Assembly: GCA_907163225.1 (NCBI GenBank)
Contig: OU015322.1
Coordinates: 806,001-870,000, forward strand
Length of the DNA: 64,000 nt
Reading direction: 5' to 3'
From: an uncultured Rhodocyclaceae bacterium
GTDB lineage: Bacteria > Pseudomonadota > Gammaproteobacteria > Burkholderiales > Rhodocyclaceae
Below, in pieces: positions 8,298 to 16,775 of the stretch. The notes under the pieces are model-generated. The model saw only the letters and a list, made by a program, of their open reading frames with translations. It was not told the DNA's origin and made no database searches. Numbering within the stretch: position 1 is the first letter of the stretch; every line of letters begins with the position of its first letter. Position numbers and translations under genes: made by a program.

Positions 8298-9820
8298 ACC
8301 AACATGTGGCAACTGCCAAAGTAAGTTGGAAAACTACTTTGATGGCAGTCCTGGCGATTCTCGGCTGGATCGGCTACTGGTATTGGGGCACTCTTGAGGC
8401 AATGGCGCAAATTTGGTGGAGATCGGAAACCTATGCTCACGGGTTGATTGTTCCGCCAATTTCGCTGTGGCTGATCTGGCGTGAAAGGCATCGTCTGGCC
8501 ACCGTTCAGCCGAGTCCAGCCTATGTTTTTGCCCTCGCAATCCCGTGCCTGGTATTTTGCTGGTGGCTTGGAGAACTGACTGCAGTCAACGCGCTGACCC
8601 AGTTCTCGGTCGTCGGCATCATCATTCTGGCCATCATGGCATTGGTTGGCCCATCGGCGAGCAAAGAGCTGGCGTTCCCGCTCATCTTTCTGCTATTCGC
8701 CGTCCCGATAGGCGATTTCCTGCTGCCGCGCCTGATGGAGTGGACTGCCGATTTCACCGTGCTGGCGTTGCGCCTGTCCGGGATACCCGTTTACCGCGAA
8801 GGTCAGAACTTCATCATCCCCAGCGGCCATTGGTCCGTCGTTGAAGCCTGTAGTGGCATCCGATACCTGATCGCATCGCTAACGGTGGGCACCTTGTATG
8901 CCTATCTGAACTATACCTCTCTCAAACGCCGCCTGACATTCATCCTTGTTGCGCTAATCGTGCCCATTGTTGCCAACTGGTTACGTGCCTACATTATCGT
9001 GATGCTTGGCCATCTCTCCGGCAACAAGCTGGCAGTCGGCGTAGACCACCTCATCTATGGCTGGATTTTTTTCGGCATCGTCATCGCCATCATGTTCGTG
9101 ATCGGCATGCGCTGGGCAGAGCCCGACGCATCGAATCAACCGAACAAGCAGGCTTTAGCCAGCCATCGTGAGTCGACGCAAACCCCATGGTTGTCAATGA
9201 CCATCATTGCGCTCATCGTCGCCGCCGCTCCAATTTACGAAAAATTTCGCCAGCAAACCAGCCTATCAGCCGATATTCAGCTTTCACCTGCAGCAACCGT
9301 TGGCCCATGGCAGGAAACCCCCTCACCCGTTAATTGGCAGCCACGATTCGTCAATCCATCAACGGAACTGCACTCTGCGTACAACAGCCCGGATGGGTGG
9401 GTCGGCCTTTACGTTGCCTACTACCAAAATCAGAACTACGACAGAAAATTAGTCACATCGACCAATGTGCTGGTGGCATCAAATGACCCGCAATGGCAAA
9501 TCGTCACAAGCCGATTGGCAAATGCAAATGTTGGCGGCTCAGCGCTAAGTATTCTGGAATCAGAATTGCTGAACAAAAAGAACAGCACCGATGATCGCTA
9601 TACGGTATGGCAGTGGTACTGGATCAACGGTCGCCTGACCAGTAGCGATATCGAGGCCAAATGGCTGTCGGCCTGGGGCAGGCTGACAGGCACTGGCGAT
9701 GACAGCGCCATCGTGGTCATTTACGCGCCCAAACCCACCGCCGACGTATTGTTACCCGCCTTCGCTAGCGAGCTAGGGGATAAAATTCATCGTAGTCTGG
9801 CCGAGGCACGGAAAAAATGA
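8294..9820 (+). CDS. xrtA: Exosortase A with C-terminal EpsI domain
   Basis: This is the membrane cysteine transpeptidase of the PEP-CTERM sorting system. It recognises C-terminal PEP-CTERM signals and transfers the cleaved protein, presumably to the exopolysaccharide made by this locus. The 508-residue protein has about eight hydrophobic helices in residues 15-280. The conserved catalytic residues are visible: Cys186 in VVEACSGIRYL, Arg231 in VANWLRAY, and His252 in VDHLIYGW. Residues from about 300 onward form the periplasmic EpsI-type domain, which is often fused in exosortase A. Start and stop both lie in ATGA overlaps with the flanking glycosyltransferases. Identification is very secure. 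Confidence 0.97.
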   Translation: MNQHVATAKVSWKTTLMAVLAILGWIGYWYWGTLEAMAQIWWRSETYAHGLIVPPISLWLIWRERHRLATVQPSPAYVFALAIPCLVFCWWLGELTAVNALTQFSVVGIIILAIMALVGPSASKELAFPLIFLLFAVPIGDFLLPRLMEWTADFTVLALRLSGIPVYREGQNFIIPSGHWSVVEACSGIRYLIASLTVGTLYAYLNYTSLKRRLTFILVALIVPIVANWLRAYIIVMLGHLSGNKLAVGVDHLIYGWIFFGIVIAIMFVIGMRWAEPDASNQPNKQALASHRESTQTPWLSMTIIALIVAAAPIYEKFRQQTSLSADIQLSPAATVGPWQETPSPVNWQPRFVNPSTELHSAYNSPDGWVGLYVAYYQNQNYDRKLVTSTNVLVASNDPQWQIVTSRLANANVGGSALSILESELLNKKNSTDDRYTVWQWYWINGRLTSSDIEAKWLSAWGRLTGTGDDSAIVVIYAPKPTADVLLPAFASELGDKIHRSLAEARKK

Positions 9821-10977
9821 ATGATCGGCGCCCCCTAGTCGCCCATGTCGTGCACCGCTTCGATACCGGCGGTCTTGAAAACGGCGTCGTCAACCTGATC
9901 AACCATATGCCAGCAGATGCCTATCGCCATGCCGTCATAGCACTCACCGAAATCACCGACTTCAAGAAGCGAATTGACCGTCCGGACGTCAAATTCATCG
10001 CATTAAGCAAGCGCCCAGGCCATGTGCTCTGGATCTATCCGCAACTCTACAAACTATTCCGACAACTTAAGCCAGCGATTGTTCACACGCGAAATCTGGC
10101 CGCACTCGAAACAGCCGTACCAGCCTGGGCCGCCCAGGTTCCAGTGCGTCTCCACGGCGAACACGGTCGTGATGTCGGTGATTTCGATGGCACCAGTAAA
10201 AAATACCAATGGGTGCGACGGATTTACAGTCCATTCGTGAAACATTACATAGCACTATCCAAGGATCTGGCACACTATCTGGTTCAACCCGTTGGCATTA
10301 ATGAGAAGCGCGTGACTCAGATATATAACGGGGTAGATGCCACCCGCTTCCACCCCGCCCCCGTTAGACAAATCGTTCCAGGATGCCCGTTCGACGCCCC
10401 AGGGCTTTGGCTGGTCGGCACAGTTGGCCGCATGCAGACGGTCAAGGATCAGACCAACCTCGCCCAAGCCTTCGTTCATGCCCTGAAAATTTCACCGGAA
10501 TTGCGTGACCAACTGCGTCTGGTCATGATCGGTGACGGCCCTTTGCGTCAAGATTCGTTGGCCATACTCCAAGCGGCTGGCCTCGCCGAACTGGCGTGGC
10601 TCCCCGGTGAACGCAGCGACATGCCCGAGATCATGCGCGGGCTGGATTGCTTTGTCCTTCCATCCCTCGGTGAAGGCATCTCGAACACTATCCTTGAGGC
10701 CATGGCCAGCGGCTTGCCAATCATCGCCACAGCCGTAGGCGGCAACGTCGAACTAGTCCAGAACGGGCAAAATGGTTGCCTAGTTCCACCAGCCAATCCT
10801 GAGGCCTTGGCGAAAGCTATCGTGGGTTTTGCACAACAGCGTGAATCAACCAAAAGCCTGGGCAAAAAAAGCCGCCAACTAGTGGAAAACCACTACAGCA
10901 TGACTGCGATGGTCACCAACTATCAACAACTATACGACCGCCTGCTTGGCCATAGCACGCGGCAACTCAACGCCTGA
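9817..10977 (+). CDS. XrtA-associated sugar transferase 2 (GT4)
   Basis: This is a GT-B glycosyltransferase of 386 residues. Its N terminus VAHVVHRFDTGGLENGV, with its Gly-Gly loop, is the acceptor-side signature of the exosortase-associated family 2 transferase. The donor-side motif GEGISNTILEAMASGLP contains the E-x7-E pair. The start overlaps the xrtA stop by ATGA. It is probably one of the repeat-unit transferases working on a polyprenol-linked intermediate; the sugar is not predictable. The gap to the amidotransferase gene is 16 bases, consistent with one operon. Confidence 0.92.
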   Translation: MNDRRPLVAHVVHRFDTGGLENGVVNLINHMPADAYRHAVIALTEITDFKKRIDRPDVKFIALSKRPGHVLWIYPQLYKLFRQLKPAIVHTRNLAALETAVPAWAAQVPVRLHGEHGRDVGDFDGTSKKYQWVRRIYSPFVKHYIALSKDLAHYLVQPVGINEKRVTQIYNGVDATRFHPAPVRQIVPGCPFDAPGLWLVGTVGRMQTVKDQTNLAQAFVHALKISPELRDQLRLVMIGDGPLRQDSLAILQAAGLAELAWLPGERSDMPEIMRGLDCFVLPSLGEGISNTILEAMASGLPIIATAVGGNVELVQNGQNGCLVPPANPEALAKAIVGFAQQRESTKSLGKKSRQLVENHYSMTAMVTNYQQLYDRLLGHSTRQLNA

Positions 10978-10993
10978 CAGAGAACAACACCCC

Positions 10994-12901
10994 ATGTGCG
11001 GAATCACCGGAATTTTTGACACTCGAGGCATACGCGACATCGATCGTGCAGTCCTCCACCGCATGAACGAATCGCAGTTCCATCGCGGTCCTGATGAAGG
11101 CGGGTTGCACATCGAACCCGGCGTTGGGCTTGGCCACCGTCGCCTTTCAATCATCGATCTCTCTACCGGCCAGCAACCGCTATACAACGAAGATCAAACC
11201 GTCTGCGTCGTCTTCAACGGCGAGATCTATAACTACCAGGAGCTCATCCCCGAGCTGCAGTCGCTGGGTCATACCTTCCATACCCGTAGCGACACTGAAG
11301 TGATCGTCCACGCCTGGGAAGCCTGGGGCGAAAAATGCGTGGATCGCTTTCGCGGCATGTTTGCCTTTGCCCTTTGGGACCGTAATCGCGAAACCCTTTT
11401 CCTTGCCCGTGACAGGCTGGGTGTCAAACCGCTCTACTACGCCCTGCTCGACGGCGGCACCTTCCTTTTCGGCTCCGAACTCAAGTCCATCCTGGCCCAC
11501 GGCGGCCTGAAGCGTGACATTGACCCCTGTGCCGTCGAAGAATACTTCGCACTAGGCTATGTGGCCGAACCACGGGCAATCTTCAAGCAAGCAAAAAAAC
11601 TCCCTCCTGCCCACACGCTGCTGCTGCGTCGTGGCCAGCCGGTTGGCCATCCCCGGGAATACTGGGACATAAATTTCACCCTAGACAATCCGATCAACGA
11701 TACCGACGCCTGCGCTGAACTCACGCACCGCCTCGAAGATTCGATCAAACTCCGGATGATCTCCGAAGTTCCCCTCGGCGCCTTCCTTTCTGGCGGTGTT
11801 GACTCAAGTGCCGTGGTCGCCATGATGGCCGGGCTCTCGAAAGCTGCGGTCAACACGTGTTCCATCGGTTTTTCCGACCCGGCCTTCAACGAATCTGAAT
11901 TCGCCAAGATGGTGGCGGACCGCTACAAAACCAACCACTATCTCGACATCGTCGAAAGTGACGACTTCGACCTCATCGACACCCTCGCCAAACTGTACGA
12001 CGAGCCCTACGCCGACAGTTCCGCCATCCCCACCTACCGCGTCTGCCAACTGGCGCGAAAGCACGTCACCGTCGCGCTTTCCGGAGATGGTGGCGACGAG
12101 AGCTTCGGCGGCTATCGCCGTTACAAACTGCACCTGATGGAAGAAAAGATGCGCTCAGCTCTGCCGCTGAGTCTGCGCCGCCCGATATTTGGTACCTTGG
12201 GCAAGCTCTATCCCAAAGCGGACTGGGCGCCGCGTGTATTTCGTGCCAAGACCACGTTTGAAGGTATTGCCCGTACCTCGGTAGAAGCTTACTTTCACTC
12301 CGTCTCAATCCTGCGCGCCCCGATGCGGAATCAACTGTTCAGCCCTGCCTTCAAATCAGCCCTTGGCGGCTACGATGCCATTGAGGTCTTCAATCAGTAC
12401 GCGGCCAAAGCCAAAACCGATGACCCGCTGGCGCTCATCCAATATCTCGATCTCAAGACCTACCTCGTGGGCGACATCAACACCAAGGTCGATCGCGCCA
12501 GCATGGCCCATTCGCTGGAAGTCCGCGAACCATTGATGGATCACGAACTGATTGAATGGCTGGCGACACTCAATTCCTCACAGAAAATTCGCGGCCAGGA
12601 AACCAAATACCTGCTCAAGAAATCGATGGAGCCCTACCTCCCCAACGACGTGCTATATCGGCCCAAAATGGGCTTTTCAGTACCACTCGCCCGCTGGTTC
12701 AGAGGCCCGCTCAAACAACGTGTTCAGGATGCGCTGCTCGGCTCCCGCCTTGCCGACACGGGCTGGTTCAATCGCGAATACCTGCAACATCTGGTCGATG
12801 CCCACAGCAATGGCAGCCGTGACTACAGCGCCAGCATCTGGACCATCCTGATGTTTGAAGCCTTTCTGCGCAACGTCATGGAACAAGGCGAACCCGCATG
12901 A
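10994..12901 (+). CDS. XrtA-associated amidotransferase (asparagine-synthetase family)
   Basis: This 635-residue class II glutamine amidotransferase is fused to an asparagine-synthetase-like ATP pyrophosphatase domain. The start at 10994 gives MCGITGIFD, leaving Cys2 as the N-terminal nucleophile. A longer frame from 10946 would destroy this, so 10994 is the biological start. The glutaminase part shows RGPDEGG and FNGEIYNYQE. The synthetase PP-loop SGGVDSS is at residues 266-272, followed by SGDGGDESFGGY. The family is a standard part of exosortase A loci and probably amidates a sugar acid or amino-acid substituent of the polysaccharide; the substrate is unknown. It ends in an ATGA overlap with the next transferase. 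Confidence 0.95.
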   Translation: MCGITGIFDTRGIRDIDRAVLHRMNESQFHRGPDEGGLHIEPGVGLGHRRLSIIDLSTGQQPLYNEDQTVCVVFNGEIYNYQELIPELQSLGHTFHTRSDTEVIVHAWEAWGEKCVDRFRGMFAFALWDRNRETLFLARDRLGVKPLYYALLDGGTFLFGSELKSILAHGGLKRDIDPCAVEEYFALGYVAEPRAIFKQAKKLPPAHTLLLRRGQPVGHPREYWDINFTLDNPINDTDACAELTHRLEDSIKLRMISEVPLGAFLSGGVDSSAVVAMMAGLSKAAVNTCSIGFSDPAFNESEFAKMVADRYKTNHYLDIVESDDFDLIDTLAKLYDEPYADSSAIPTYRVCQLARKHVTVALSGDGGDESFGGYRRYKLHLMEEKMRSALPLSLRRPIFGTLGKLYPKADWAPRVFRAKTTFEGIARTSVEAYFHSVSILRAPMRNQLFSPAFKSALGGYDAIEVFNQYAAKAKTDDPLALIQYLDLKTYLVGDINTKVDRASMAHSLEVREPLMDHELIEWLATLNSSQKIRGQETKYLLKKSMEPYLPNDVLYRPKMGFSVPLARWFRGPLKQRVQDALLGSRLADTGWFNREYLQHLVDAHSNGSRDYSASIWTILMFEAFLRNVMEQGEPA

Positions 12902-14109
12902 TTCGCACGCTGCACGTTCTCGATCACTCGATCCCCCTGCACAGCGGCTACACCTTTCGCACCGCCGCACTTTTGCGGGAACAACGCGCCCTGGGCTGGG
13001 AAACCTTTCATCTCACCTCGCCCAAGCAAGGTGAGATATCCGCCCCCTTCGAAGATGTTGACGGCCTGCGTTTCTATCGCACTCCGCTAGCAACCGGCAC
13101 CCTTGCCAAGCTCCCGCTGGGCAAGGAGCTAGCCTTGATGAAACGACTGGAACAAAGGCTTGAGGAAGTCGCCCTTGAAGTTCGCCCCGACATCATTCAC
13201 GCCCACTCTCCTGTCCTGAATGCACTCCCGGCCATCAAGGTCGCGCGCAAACTCGGCATCCCTGTGGTCTACGAAATCCGCGCTTTTTGGGAAGATGCAG
13301 CCGTTGACCATGGCACCACCAACGAAGGCAGCCTGCGCTATCGCGCCACCCGCAAGCTTGAAACCCGGGCCATCCAGCAAGTGGACCATGTCTTCACCAT
13401 TTGCGAAGGATTGCGCGCCGACATCGTAGCGCGAGGCGTTGCTGCTGAAAAAGTAACCGTCATCCCCAACGCAGTCGATATCGGTTCATTCAATCTGGCC
13501 AGCCCTCCAGATCCGGAACTGCAGAAAAAATGGGGTCTGACCGGCAAAACAGTCATCGGCTTCATCGGATCCTTCTACGCCTACGAAGGCCTTGATCTGC
13601 TGTTGGAAGCTCTCCCTGCCATCATAGAAAAAACCCCCGACATTCGCGTCCTGCTCGTCGGCGGTGGCCCGCAGGAAGCCAATCTGCGTCGGCAAGCGGA
13701 CAAACTGGGGTTGAACGATGTCGTTATCTTTACGGGCCGCGTCCCGCATAGTGAAGTCAGCCGCTATTACGACCTGATCAACGTCCTCGCCTACCCGCGC
13801 CACCCAATGCGCCTGACGGAACTCGTCACGCCCCTGAAGCCACTCGAAGCCATGGCGCAAGGCCAGCTTTTTGTCGCCTCGGACGTTGGCGGCCACAAGG
13901 AACTCGTCAAGCACAACAAGACCGGCATTCTCTTCAAGGCCGGAGACCGGCAATCGTTGGCACTCGCTATCCTGGAATTGCTCGGCAACCGCGACCACTG
14001 GCCAACGCTCAAAGCCAATGGCCGTCAATTCGTCGAAAACACGCGCAACTGGCGAAACAGCGTAGCCAACTATCGCGAGCCATATTCCCGCCTGGTGAAG
14101 CACGGATAA
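12898..14109 (+). CDS. Exosortase A-associated glycosyltransferase (GT4, Daro_2409-like)
   Basis: This GT-B glycosyltransferase of 403 residues opens with RTLHVLDHSIPLHSGYTFRT, a start typical of the exosortase A-associated family first noted in Dechloromonas. The middle has PVVYEIRAFWEDAAVDHGT and the donor domain has LTELVTPLKPLEAMAQGQ. The start overlaps the amidotransferase stop by ATGA, and its TAA shares one base with the ATG of the next transferase. It probably adds a sugar in repeat-unit synthesis. The close family match is one of the reasons for suggesting a Rhodocyclales host. Confidence 0.92.
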   Translation: MIRTLHVLDHSIPLHSGYTFRTAALLREQRALGWETFHLTSPKQGEISAPFEDVDGLRFYRTPLATGTLAKLPLGKELALMKRLEQRLEEVALEVRPDIIHAHSPVLNALPAIKVARKLGIPVVYEIRAFWEDAAVDHGTTNEGSLRYRATRKLETRAIQQVDHVFTICEGLRADIVARGVAAEKVTVIPNAVDIGSFNLASPPDPELQKKWGLTGKTVIGFIGSFYAYEGLDLLLEALPAIIEKTPDIRVLLVGGGPQEANLRRQADKLGLNDVVIFTGRVPHSEVSRYYDLINVLAYPRHPMRLTELVTPLKPLEAMAQGQLFVASDVGGHKELVKHNKTGILFKAGDRQSLALAILELLGNRDHWPTLKANGRQFVENTRNWRNSVANYREPYSRLVKHG

Positions 14110-15203
14110 TGGCAGATCAGCCGATGCACATTGGGCTGGTTGGCCCCTTGCCCCCACCATTCGGCGGCATGGCCAATCAGACCCGACAGCTGGCCGAACT
14201 TCTCCGCGGAGAAGGGCTAACGGTGTCCGTTGTCCAAACCAATGCAGAATACCGTCCATCTTGGGTTTCCGGCCTTCCCGTCATCCGTGCATTCTTTCGC
14301 CTTATTCCATACCTGTTCAAACTCTGGAACATCACCGGCCAGTGCAATCTTCTGCATGTCATGGCCAATTCCGGGTGGTCATGGCACCTCTTTGCGACGC
14401 CTGCCATCTGGATCGCCAAGCTCCGCAACACTCCGGTTATTGTCAATTACCGGGGCGGCGAAGCGGCAACATTCCTGGCTAATTCATCGCAATCAGTCGG
14501 GTTGAGCATGCGCCAGGCATCCGCACTGGTCGTTCCCTCAGGATTCCTGAAAACCGTATTTGCCAGCTTTAACATGGCAGCGAAAATCGTACCCAATATT
14601 GTCGACATCGAACATTTCAGCAACCCGACACCACACCGCCCTTCCCGGCGCCATCTCCTGATCGCCAGAAATCTCGAACCTATCTACGACAACGAAACTG
14701 CAATTCGGGCCTTTTTTACGGTTCACCGTAAGTATCCCGATGCAACGCTAACCATCGCAGGCTCAGGCCCGCTAGCCGCTTCACTCAAAGCCTTGGCCGA
14801 AAGCCTGAGCCTCGCCGATTCAATCACATTCGCCGGCCGCCTTGATAGAGATGCGATGGCCAAAGCCTATCGAAATGCCGACATCGCCATCAATCCAAGC
14901 CTCGTCGACAACATGCCTAATTCCGTCCTTGAAGCTTTGGCCAGCGCGGTACCCGTTGTCAGCACCAACGTCGGTGGCGTTCCTTTCATCGTCAAGGATG
15001 GCCAAACCGCTTTGCTGGTTCCCCCCGGTTCGCCAGACGCAATGGCCGAGGCCATACTCCGATTGATGAACGATGCAGCCCTGTCAGAACATCTGGTCAA
15101 AAATGGCCTGTCAGAAGTGCAACAATACACATGGCAGCGAGTATGGCCACTGCTATCCAGCGTGTATGAGCAAGCCAGCTACGCACGCCGTTTGACGACT
15201 TAA
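14109..15203 (+). CDS. Glycosyltransferase family 4 protein
   Basis: This is a 364-residue GT-B glycosyltransferase. The acceptor domain begins IGLVGPLPPPFGGMANQT, with the Gly-Gly loop that binds the lipid acceptor phosphate. The donor domain has LVDNMPNSVLEALASAVP, with two glutamates seven residues apart, and a following STNVGGVPF. It is translationally coupled to the previous gene (TAATG) and lies 10 bases before the CapK-like gene. The sugar and linkage cannot be predicted. It is not one of the named exosortase families that I recognise, so it is probably a strain-specific repeat-unit enzyme. Confidence 0.88.
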   Translation: MADQPMHIGLVGPLPPPFGGMANQTRQLAELLRGEGLTVSVVQTNAEYRPSWVSGLPVIRAFFRLIPYLFKLWNITGQCNLLHVMANSGWSWHLFATPAIWIAKLRNTPVIVNYRGGEAATFLANSSQSVGLSMRQASALVVPSGFLKTVFASFNMAAKIVPNIVDIEHFSNPTPHRPSRRHLLIARNLEPIYDNETAIRAFFTVHRKYPDATLTIAGSGPLAASLKALAESLSLADSITFAGRLDRDAMAKAYRNADIAINPSLVDNMPNSVLEALASAVPVVSTNVGGVPFIVKDGQTALLVPPGSPDAMAEAILRLMNDAALSEHLVKNGLSEVQQYTWQRVWPLLSSVYEQASYARRLTT

Positions 15204-15213
15204 GGAAATTTCC

Positions 15214-16563
15214 ATGGGACTCCAAACCGCGCTCGTCGCCAACATCCTGTTCCCTTTGCAGGAAAAGCTGAAAAAACACGACACCGTGGCAATTCGCCAG
15301 GCGATGGATAACTCCCAATGGTGGCCGGCCGAGAAACTGGAAGAACTCCGCCTCGAACGCCTGCGCACCCTTCTCACCAAAGTCGGCACTCACGTCCCCT
15401 ACTATCGCGACTGCATTAAGAATCTGGGCTTAGACCCGCAGAAGATTCAATCGCTGTCCGATCTTCAGAAACTTCCGCTGCTGACCAAATCAATCATCCG
15501 AAGCGAAGGCGACCGGATGAAGTCGGATATCGCTCAAGGCCTGGCCCGTTTCAACACCGGAGGCTCCTCCGGAGAACCCCTGATCTTTTTCATCGGCACC
15601 GAGCGCGTCAGCCACGACGTCGCGGCAAAATGGCGTGCGACCCGCTGGTGGGACGTCGACATCGGCGACCCGGAAATTGTCGTCTGGGGATCCCCGATCG
15701 AACTGGGCACCCAGGACAGGGTCCGTGCCATCCGCGACAAACTGATGCGCACCGAACTCATGCCAGCTTTCCTGATGAACGACACCAATCTGGATCAGTT
15801 CGTCGCTCGAATCCGCGAGCGACGCCCAAAGATGCTCTTCGGCTACCCGTCGGCAATCAGCCATATCGCCACTCATGCCCAAAAAAGAGGGATACCCCTA
15901 AACGATCTGGGTATCAAAGTCGTGTTCTGCACCTCCGAACGCTTGTACGAGCACCAGCGCGAAGCAATCTCCAGCGCATTCGCGTGTCCGGTAGCCAACG
16001 GCTACGGCGGACGTGATGCAGGATTCATCGCTCACGAATGCCCGGCCGGCGAGATGCATATCACTGCCGAAGACATCATCGTCGAAATAATCGATGAGCA
16101 AGGCAAGGTACAACCAGTTGGCACCTCAGGGGAGATTGTTGTAACCCACCTGGCAACCTCGGACTTCCCTTTTATACGCTACCGTACCGGCGACATCGGC
16201 ACACTCGGAAACACACCTTGCAGTTGTGGTCGCGGCCTGCCGCTGCTCAAGGAAATTCAAGGGCGGAGCACGGACTTTATGGTTGCCTCTGACGGCACAG
16301 TGATGCACGGACTTGCCCTCATTTATATCCTTCGTGACATGCCGGCCGTACGCGCCTTCAAGATCATCCAGGAAACACTGAGCCTGACTCGTGTTCAGGT
16401 CGTAGCAAACCCCACCTTCGGCATTGCCGATGAAAAGACAATCCGCGAAGGTCTGCAGGCCAGACTAGGAAGCAACGTAGAAATTGATATCCAGCTCTTG
16501 GCGGAAATCCCCCCCGAAAAATCCGGCAAACATCGATACGTTGTGAGCCAGGTCAAGCCCTGA
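15214..16563 (+). CDS. CapK / phenylacetate-CoA ligase-like adenylate-forming enzyme
   Basis: This 449-residue ANL-superfamily protein is related to CapK and phenylacetate-CoA ligase, types that are frequent in capsule and exopolysaccharide loci. Visible are the P-loop-like FNTGGSSGEP (about residues 113-122), NGYGGRDAGFIAHECP, the hinge-region RYRTGDIG and a cysteine pair in PCSCGRGLPLL typical of the CapK branch. An AAGGAAAT ribosome-binding site precedes the ATG. The enzyme probably activates an organic or amino acid as an adenylate for attachment to the polysaccharide; the substrate is unknown. It is the last gene of the core operon before a region with very small ORFs. Confidence 0.87.
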   Translation: MGLQTALVANILFPLQEKLKKHDTVAIRQAMDNSQWWPAEKLEELRLERLRTLLTKVGTHVPYYRDCIKNLGLDPQKIQSLSDLQKLPLLTKSIIRSEGDRMKSDIAQGLARFNTGGSSGEPLIFFIGTERVSHDVAAKWRATRWWDVDIGDPEIVVWGSPIELGTQDRVRAIRDKLMRTELMPAFLMNDTNLDQFVARIRERRPKMLFGYPSAISHIATHAQKRGIPLNDLGIKVVFCTSERLYEHQREAISSAFACPVANGYGGRDAGFIAHECPAGEMHITAEDIIVEIIDEQGKVQPVGTSGEIVVTHLATSDFPFIRYRTGDIGTLGNTPCSCGRGLPLLKEIQGRSTDFMVASDGTVMHGLALIYILRDMPAVRAFKIIQETLSLTRVQVVANPTFGIADEKTIREGLQARLGSNVEIDIQLLAEIPPEKSGKHRYVVSQVKP

Positions 16564-16611
16564 GAGCAACCCGGATTGAATTTGGGTACGACTGAATAGG
16601 AGTCAGGACAC

Positions 16612-16716
16612 ATGGAATCGATATTGTGGGTTTTTGATATTTTGGCGATGGTGATCCTCGTCAGTTGGAGCGCTCGCCTTGAAACAGCAAAGAATAAAAA
16701 GCAGGAACATGAATGA
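16612..16716 (+). CDS. Small single-pass membrane peptide (34 aa)
   Basis: This 34-codon ORF has a good ribosome-binding site (AGGAG about 8 bases before the ATG). The product starts MESILWVFDILAMVILVSW, one hydrophobic helix of about 16 residues, and ends in a highly charged tail rich in Lys, Glu and Gln. Such single-helix micropeptides often sit beside membrane enzymes. It precedes the O-glycosylation ligase gene and overlaps a following 20-codon ORF by ATGA. I recognise no family. The strong ribosome-binding site and membrane-plus-tail design support it as real. Confidence 0.55.
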   Translation: MESILWVFDILAMVILVSWSARLETAKNKKQEHE

Positions 16717-16775
16717 GCAAACTGACTTCATCATTGCAGCAGGAAAGCCACACCAAGAGATACAGGCATGCGTGA
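16713..16775 (+). CDS. Very small ORF (20 aa), possible coupling leader
   Basis: This 20-codon ORF begins in an ATGA overlap with the 34-residue membrane peptide and ends in an ATGCGTGA overlap with the O-glycosylation ligase start at 16768. The product is polar and basic, without a helix. It may only pass ribosomes from the small gene to the ligase gene. A peptide function is not supported by anything seen. Confidence 0.3.
   Translation: MSKLTSSLQQESHTKRYRHA

Noticed and set aside
13486-14259. A 257-codon minus-strand frame opposite the glycosyltransferase genes
   Set aside because: It lies across two well-supported plus-strand genes and shows no recognisable family or ribosome-binding site.
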